From Pseudomonadota bacterium (GTDB lineage: Bacteria; Pseudomonadota; Gammaproteobacteria; Halothiobacillales; Halothiobacillaceae), in the NCBI GenBank assembly GCA_021801265.1, contig JAJYYE010000010.1:372001-436000 (forward strand): DNA of 64,000 nucleotides. Direction: 5' to 3'. The translations under genes and the position numbers were made by a program. Positions 60,483 to 64,000 of the stretch are shown in pieces. Under the pieces are notes generated by a model. That model saw nothing but the letters and a program-made list of their open reading frames with translations. It made no database searches and was not told the DNA's origin. Within the stretch, counting starts at the first letter, position 1, and every line of letters starts with the position of its first letter.

Positions 60483-62324
60483 TTAATCGCCACGACCATA
60501 CCGTTTGCGATCCATTTCGGTCAGCCATTTTTTACGGATACGGATGGATACAGGCGTCACTTCAACCAGTTCGTCATCGTCGATAAACTCCAACGCCTGC
60601 TCCAGGGTATACCGAATGGGCGTCACCAGAGTCAGCGCCTCGTCGGTGCCGGATGCGCGCATGTTGGTCAATTTTTTACCTTTTAACACGTTGACGGTGA
60701 GGTCGTTATCACGCGAGTGAATGCCCACCACTTGGCCGCCATACACTTCATCGCCATGACCAATCATCAACTTGCCGCGATCCTGCAGGTTATACAGCGC
60801 ATACGACAACGCCTTGCCCGTTTCATTAGCAATCAATACGCCGTTGATGCGTTGGCCAACGTTGCCCGGCTTGTACTCACCATAGTGATCAAACACGGAG
60901 AATAATAAACCGGTGCCCTGGGTAGCGGTCATGAACTCGGTGCGGAAGCCGATCAAACCGCGTGACGGGATGATATATTCCAGACGAACCCGGCCTTTGC
61001 CATCGGGCTGCATGTTGCGCAGTTCGCCCCGGCGGATACCGAGTTTTTCCATCACCCCGCCTTGGTTTTGTTCTTCGATGTCGACAACGAGCTGCTCATA
61101 CGGCTCTTGTTTAACGCCATCGATTTCACGAATGATGACTTCAGGACGCCCGACACCCAACTCGAATCCTTCACGTCGCATGTTTTCGATCAAAATCGAC
61201 AAATGCAGCTCACCCCGACCCGACACACGGAATTTGTCGCCTTCTTCGGTATCTTCCACCCGTAGCGCCACGTTATGCAGCAACTCTTTGTTTAAACGAT
61301 CACGAATTTGACGACTGGTGACGTACTTACCCTCTTTACCCGCGAACGGTGAGGTATTGACGTTGAACGACATGCTCACCGTCGGCTCGTCGACCGTCAA
61401 CGGGGGCAGCATTTCGACATGTTCCGGGTCGCAAATGGTATCGGAAATAAACAACGGGTCGAGACCCGAGAATACGATGATGTCACCGGCTTGAGCGGTC
61501 GGTACTTCCACGCGTTCCAGCCCGTAGAAGCCCATGATTTGCAGAATGCGGCCCGAACGAATATTACCTTCACGATCAATCACTTTTACCTGGGTATTGG
61601 TTTTAACCCGACCGCGTTGAATCTTGCCAATACCCATAACCCCCATATAAGGGTTGTAATCGAGGCTCGATACCTGCATTTGGAATGGGCCTTCGGCATC
61701 GACATCCGGTGGGGCAACCGAATCAACGATGGTTTGATATAGCGGCGTCATATCGCCTTCGCGCACGGAATCATCCATGCCAGCATAACCGTTCAGCGCG
61801 GAGGCATACACGATCGGGAAATCGAGTTGCTCATCGGTGGCACCGAGGCGATCAAACAAATCGAACACCTGATCAACCACCCACTGTGGGCGGCTGCCGG
61901 GGCGGTCAATTTTATTGATGACGACAATCGGCTTCAAACCATGCTCGAAGGCTTTTTGGGTCACAAACCGGGTTTGCGGCATCGGACCATCAACCGCATC
62001 AACCAGCAGCAGAACCGAATCCACCATGGACAATACCCGCTCAACCTCACCGCCAAAGTCGGCGTGACCCGGGGTATCGACGATATTGATGCGATACTCT
62101 TCGCCAGCGGGGCTCGTCCAGCGAATGGCGGTGTTTTTCGCCAAAATCGTAATGCCCCGCTCCTTTTCAATGGCGTTGGAGTCCATCAACCGCTCACCGG
62201 TATCGGTGCGGGCATCTAACGTGCCGGATTGTTGCAGGAGCTTATCAACCAAGGTGGTTTTACCGTGGTCAACGTGGGCGATGATGGCAATGTTACGCAG
62301 ATGGGAAATCACAGGGGCATCCAT
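60483..62324 (-). CDS. typA: ribosome-associated GTPase TypA/BipA
   Basis: Translational GTPase of 613 residues needed for ribosome assembly and stress or cold growth. The G motifs are [30 protein letters not shown] and [12 protein letters not shown]. The EF-G-like domains III and V follow, then the BipA-specific C-terminal domain with [22 protein letters not shown] 62324 is preceded by AAGGA. It is divergent from dapF. Confidence 0.97.
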   Translation of the reverse strand: MDAPVISHLRNIAIIAHVDHGKTTLVDKLLQQSGTLDARTDTGERLMDSNAIEKERGITILAKNTAIRWTSPAGEEYRINIVDTPGHADFGGEVERVLSMVDSVLLLVDAVDGPMPQTRFVTQKAFEHGLKPIVVINKIDRPGSRPQWVVDQVFDLFDRLGATDEQLDFPIVYASALNGYAGMDDSVREGDMTPLYQTIVDSVAPPDVDAEGPFQMQVSSLDYNPYMGVMGIGKIQRGRVKTNTQVKVIDREGNIRSGRILQIMGFYGLERVEVPTAQAGDIIVFSGLDPLFISDTICDPEHVEMLPPLTVDEPTVSMSFNVNTSPFAGKEGKYVTSRQIRDRLNKELLHNVALRVEDTEEGDKFRVSGRGELHLSILIENMRREGFELGVGRPEVIIREIDGVKQEPYEQLVVDIEEQNQGGVMEKLGIRRGELRNMQPDGKGRVRLEYIIPSRGLIGFRTEFMTATQGTGLLFSVFDHYGEYKPGNVGQRINGVLIANETGKALSYALYNLQDRGKLMIGHGDEVYGGQVVGIHSRDNDLTVNVLKGKKLTNMRASGTDEALTLVTPIRYTLEQALEFIDDDELVEVTPVSIRIRKKWLTEMDRKRYGRGD

Positions 62325-62484
62325 ATATAAGGAATAAATTGGTGCGGCAGTATACCCGAACTTGACAAATTAAGTCAGCGCCAATCGCCTGATTTTTAAA
62401 CTTCATCTGAATATGCACTCATTTTATTTCCGGGCAAAGGCGGTGATAATCACTCCCCTCTTAACCACGACTGAAAATTTACCC

Positions 62485-63345
62485 ATGCCCATTCAATTCA
62501 CGAAAATGCACGGCCTTGGCAACGATTTCATGGTGATTGATGCCATCAATCAAACCGTGACACTTGACCCCACCACGATTAAACGCTGGGCAGACCGGCA
62601 TTTTGGTATCGGCTTTGACCAATTATTGATTGTTGAACCGCCAAAAACGACCGACACCCTCTTCACCTATCGCATTTTCAATGCCGATGGCGGCGAAGTG
62701 GAGCAATGCGGTAACGGTGCACGGTGTTTTGCCCGGTTCGTGTTCGAAAAAGGGCTGACTCAGGAGCGGATCATTCCCGTGGGCACCGCGAGTGGACGCA
62801 TCGTGCTGCAGCTCACCGATGACGGCAGCGTCACCGTGAATATGGGTACACCCATTTTTGAACCGGCACTCATTCCCTTTATTGCAAAAACGGCAGCCAC
62901 GGCCTACGTGCTGGAATTATCCGATGCCCCTGCCGGTTTCTCACCCATCACGCTGGATGCGCTCTCTATGGGTAATCCGCATGCGGTGATTGATGTCGCG
63001 GATGTCGACACCACGCCTGTCACTGACATCGGTTCGACCATTGAGCGCCATCCCCGCTACCCCAAACGCACGAATGTCGGCTTTATGCAGCGGGTTGATC
63101 GACAAACCATTCGGCTCCGCGTATTCGAGCGCGGCGCGGGTGAAACCTTAGCCTGCGGCACAGGGGCTTGCGCAGCAGCAGTGAGCGGCATTCGGCGCGG
63201 ATTACTGATCTCACCGGTCACCGTCAATGTACGCGGCGGGCAGTTGCTGATTGCATGGGGCGGCACAGCCCGCGACCCCGTGATGATGACCGGACCGGCC
63301 ACCACCGTTTTTGAAGGTAAAATTCAATTGGGGTGCACACTTTGA
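62485..63345 (+). CDS. dapF: diaminopimelate epimerase
   Basis: Cofactor-free racemase of 286 residues that converts LL- to meso-diaminopimelate for lysine and peptidoglycan. The two active-site cysteines are in GGEVEQCGNGARCFARF and ETLACGTGACAAAV. MPIQFTKMHGLGNDFMVID is the classic N-terminus, which fixes the start at 62485. A frame extending upstream to 62413 is rejected. lptM and xerC, common neighbours, are not adjacent. Confidence 0.97.
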   Translation: MPIQFTKMHGLGNDFMVIDAINQTVTLDPTTIKRWADRHFGIGFDQLLIVEPPKTTDTLFTYRIFNADGGEVEQCGNGARCFARFVFEKGLTQERIIPVGTASGRIVLQLTDDGSVTVNMGTPIFEPALIPFIAKTAATAYVLELSDAPAGFSPITLDALSMGNPHAVIDVADVDTTPVTDIGSTIERHPRYPKRTNVGFMQRVDRQTIRLRVFERGAGETLACGTGACAAAVSGIRRGLLISPVTVNVRGGQLLIAWGGTARDPVMMTGPATTVFEGKIQLGCTL

Positions 63346-63791
63346 AAATCACCTAGCGCCCACCCTTGCCGAAATAAAACGACACCCCACGACAAAAATA
63401 CAACAGCGCAAGCACAGAAAAAACTGCCAAGTTCTTGCCCGAAATCATCATTAATCAACAACCAGATAAATTGATTAAGTTTATTTCGAAAAACAGGCTT
63501 GATATAACCCCATGAAATTCAAATACAAACCTTAACATATCACTACGATCTAAATATAAACAAATTAGCAATTACTAATACATAACCCACTGATTTATTA
63601 ATATTTTCTTCCCCGCCCTCAAAATTCTTGGATTTACGACTGTAGCACTTCTGTTACATTCACTGCGCAAAACGCAATCCCCAGGGTTTTCAGGGAAATT
63701 TCCCGAATATAGGGAAAAAATAAAGCGCAGCCTTCAACGAACCACTTCGGGCAAAGGCTGCTGACAACAATCGACAGGAGAAAGGATCAAC
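63346..63791. other. 446-bp AT-rich intergenic region with palindrome
   Basis: No gene is recognised. The region is much more AT-rich than its surroundings. A perfect 12-bp palindrome, GGGAAATTTCCC, lies at 63693-63704, about 90 bases before the FadL-like start. Further short repeats of the form AGGGAAAA flank it. These suit a regulated promoter, but no clear -35/-10 pair could be fixed. Confidence 0.5.
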
Positions 63792-64000
63792 ATGGTATTC
63801 AAACGCTCACTTTTGGCCGCATCTGTTGCAGCGACCTTATTCGCCTCCGGCGCAGCCAATGCAACGAATGGTTATTTTTCTCACGGCTATGGTGTGAAGA
63901 GTATGGGGATGGGCGGCGGCGGCGTGGCCCTGCCAAACGATAGCGCGATGATTATCGCCACCAACCCGGCAGGCATTACCGAAACCGGCACCCAGGTTAA
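63792..64000 (+). CDS. OmpP1/FadL-family outer-membrane protein, partial
   Basis: First 69 codons of an outer-membrane beta-barrel for hydrophobic compounds; the rest lies beyond the right edge. A Sec signal peptide (MVFKRSLLAASVAATLFASG, cleaved after ANA) is followed by TNGYFSHGYGVKSMGMGGGG and a hatch-domain-like NPAGITE segment. The N-terminal G-x-G-x-K-x-MGMGG pattern is typical of the OmpP1/FadL/TodX family. AGGAGAAAGGA provides the ribosome site before ATG 63792. The substrate (long-chain fatty acid or aromatic) cannot be told. Confidence 0.87.
   Translation, partial: MVFKRSLLAASVAATLFASGAANATNGYFSHGYGVKSMGMGGGGVALPNDSAMIIATNPAGITETGTQV

Noticed and set aside
1-64000. CRISPR array, prophage, rRNA operon or secretion cluster
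   Set aside because: No regularly spaced repeats, phage structural genes or rRNA sequence were seen; the single VirB1-like fragment is isolated.

Overview
This is a chromosomal segment of a Gram-negative proteobacterium, most likely a gammaproteobacterium. The order tig-clpP-clpX-lon-hupB-ppiD, the dusB-fis pair, the Pseudomonas-type homoserine kinase, the DUF3301 protein, YejABE and a FadL-type outer-membrane protein all fit that group. A free-living sulfur-oxidiser of the Halothiobacillus type is a guess from overall character, not something the sequence proves. About 49 genes look intact. Two are cut by the window edges: fabF on the left and the FadL-like gene on the right.

Layout. 1-2949 (minus): fatty-acid synthesis cluster fabD-fabG-acpP-fabF, with an intrinsic terminator between acpP and fabF. 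3106-6264 (plus): a family-4 glycosyltransferase and the RNA helicase deaD, whose leader carries a strong hairpin. 6377-9320: a broken catalase gene, the DNA repair methyltransferase ogt, purT and a DUF3301 membrane protein. 9515-18570: tRNA-Leu(CAA) followed by about 9 kb of accessory DNA. This holds a truncated VirB1-like transglycosylase, a PAS-GGDEF diguanylate cyclase, a triply damaged IS630-type transposase, an intact hipBA toxin-antitoxin pair, an IS66 fragment, a methyltransferase, a DUF302 protein and a pile of IS3 and IS30 fragments. It looks like a decayed genomic island; no integrase was seen.

18577-43047: core genome again. It contains a low-molecular-weight tyrosine phosphatase, an amino-acid permease, the tightly coupled run xseB-ispA-dxs-queD-folE2, tatD, a MotA/MotB-type stator pair with a HIT protein and a GGDEF-EAL protein, polA, a LOG-family protein, thrB-dusB-fis, tcdA, a very large GGDEF/globin-like/GAF/EAL protein, and cca. 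43349-48614 (minus): a yej-type oligopeptide ABC importer (yejA, yejB, yejE) interrupted by a PaiB-like flavoprotein gene and a cysteine-rich lipoprotein gene, with no ATPase gene beside it. 48682-62324: fabI, then the proteostasis block (ppiD, hupB, lon, clpX, clpP, tig), a second tRNA-Leu (UAG), ffh and typA. 62485-64000: dapF and the start of the FadL-like gene.

How the genes work together. Four themes recur: fatty-acid elongation (fabD/G/acpP/F and fabI), isoprenoid and pterin precursors (ispA, dxs, queD, folE2), protein folding and turnover (tig, ClpXP, Lon, PpiD, SRP), and cyclic-di-GMP signalling (three large multidomain proteins in 32 kb). The most unusual observations are the GGDEF/globin-like/GAF/EAL fusion protein, the rearranged yej locus with its twin CX3C lipoprotein, the catalase gene reduced to its two ends, and the layered transposon remnants next to hipBA. 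I found no CRISPR array, prophage or rRNA, and nothing I can defend as a wholly new system.
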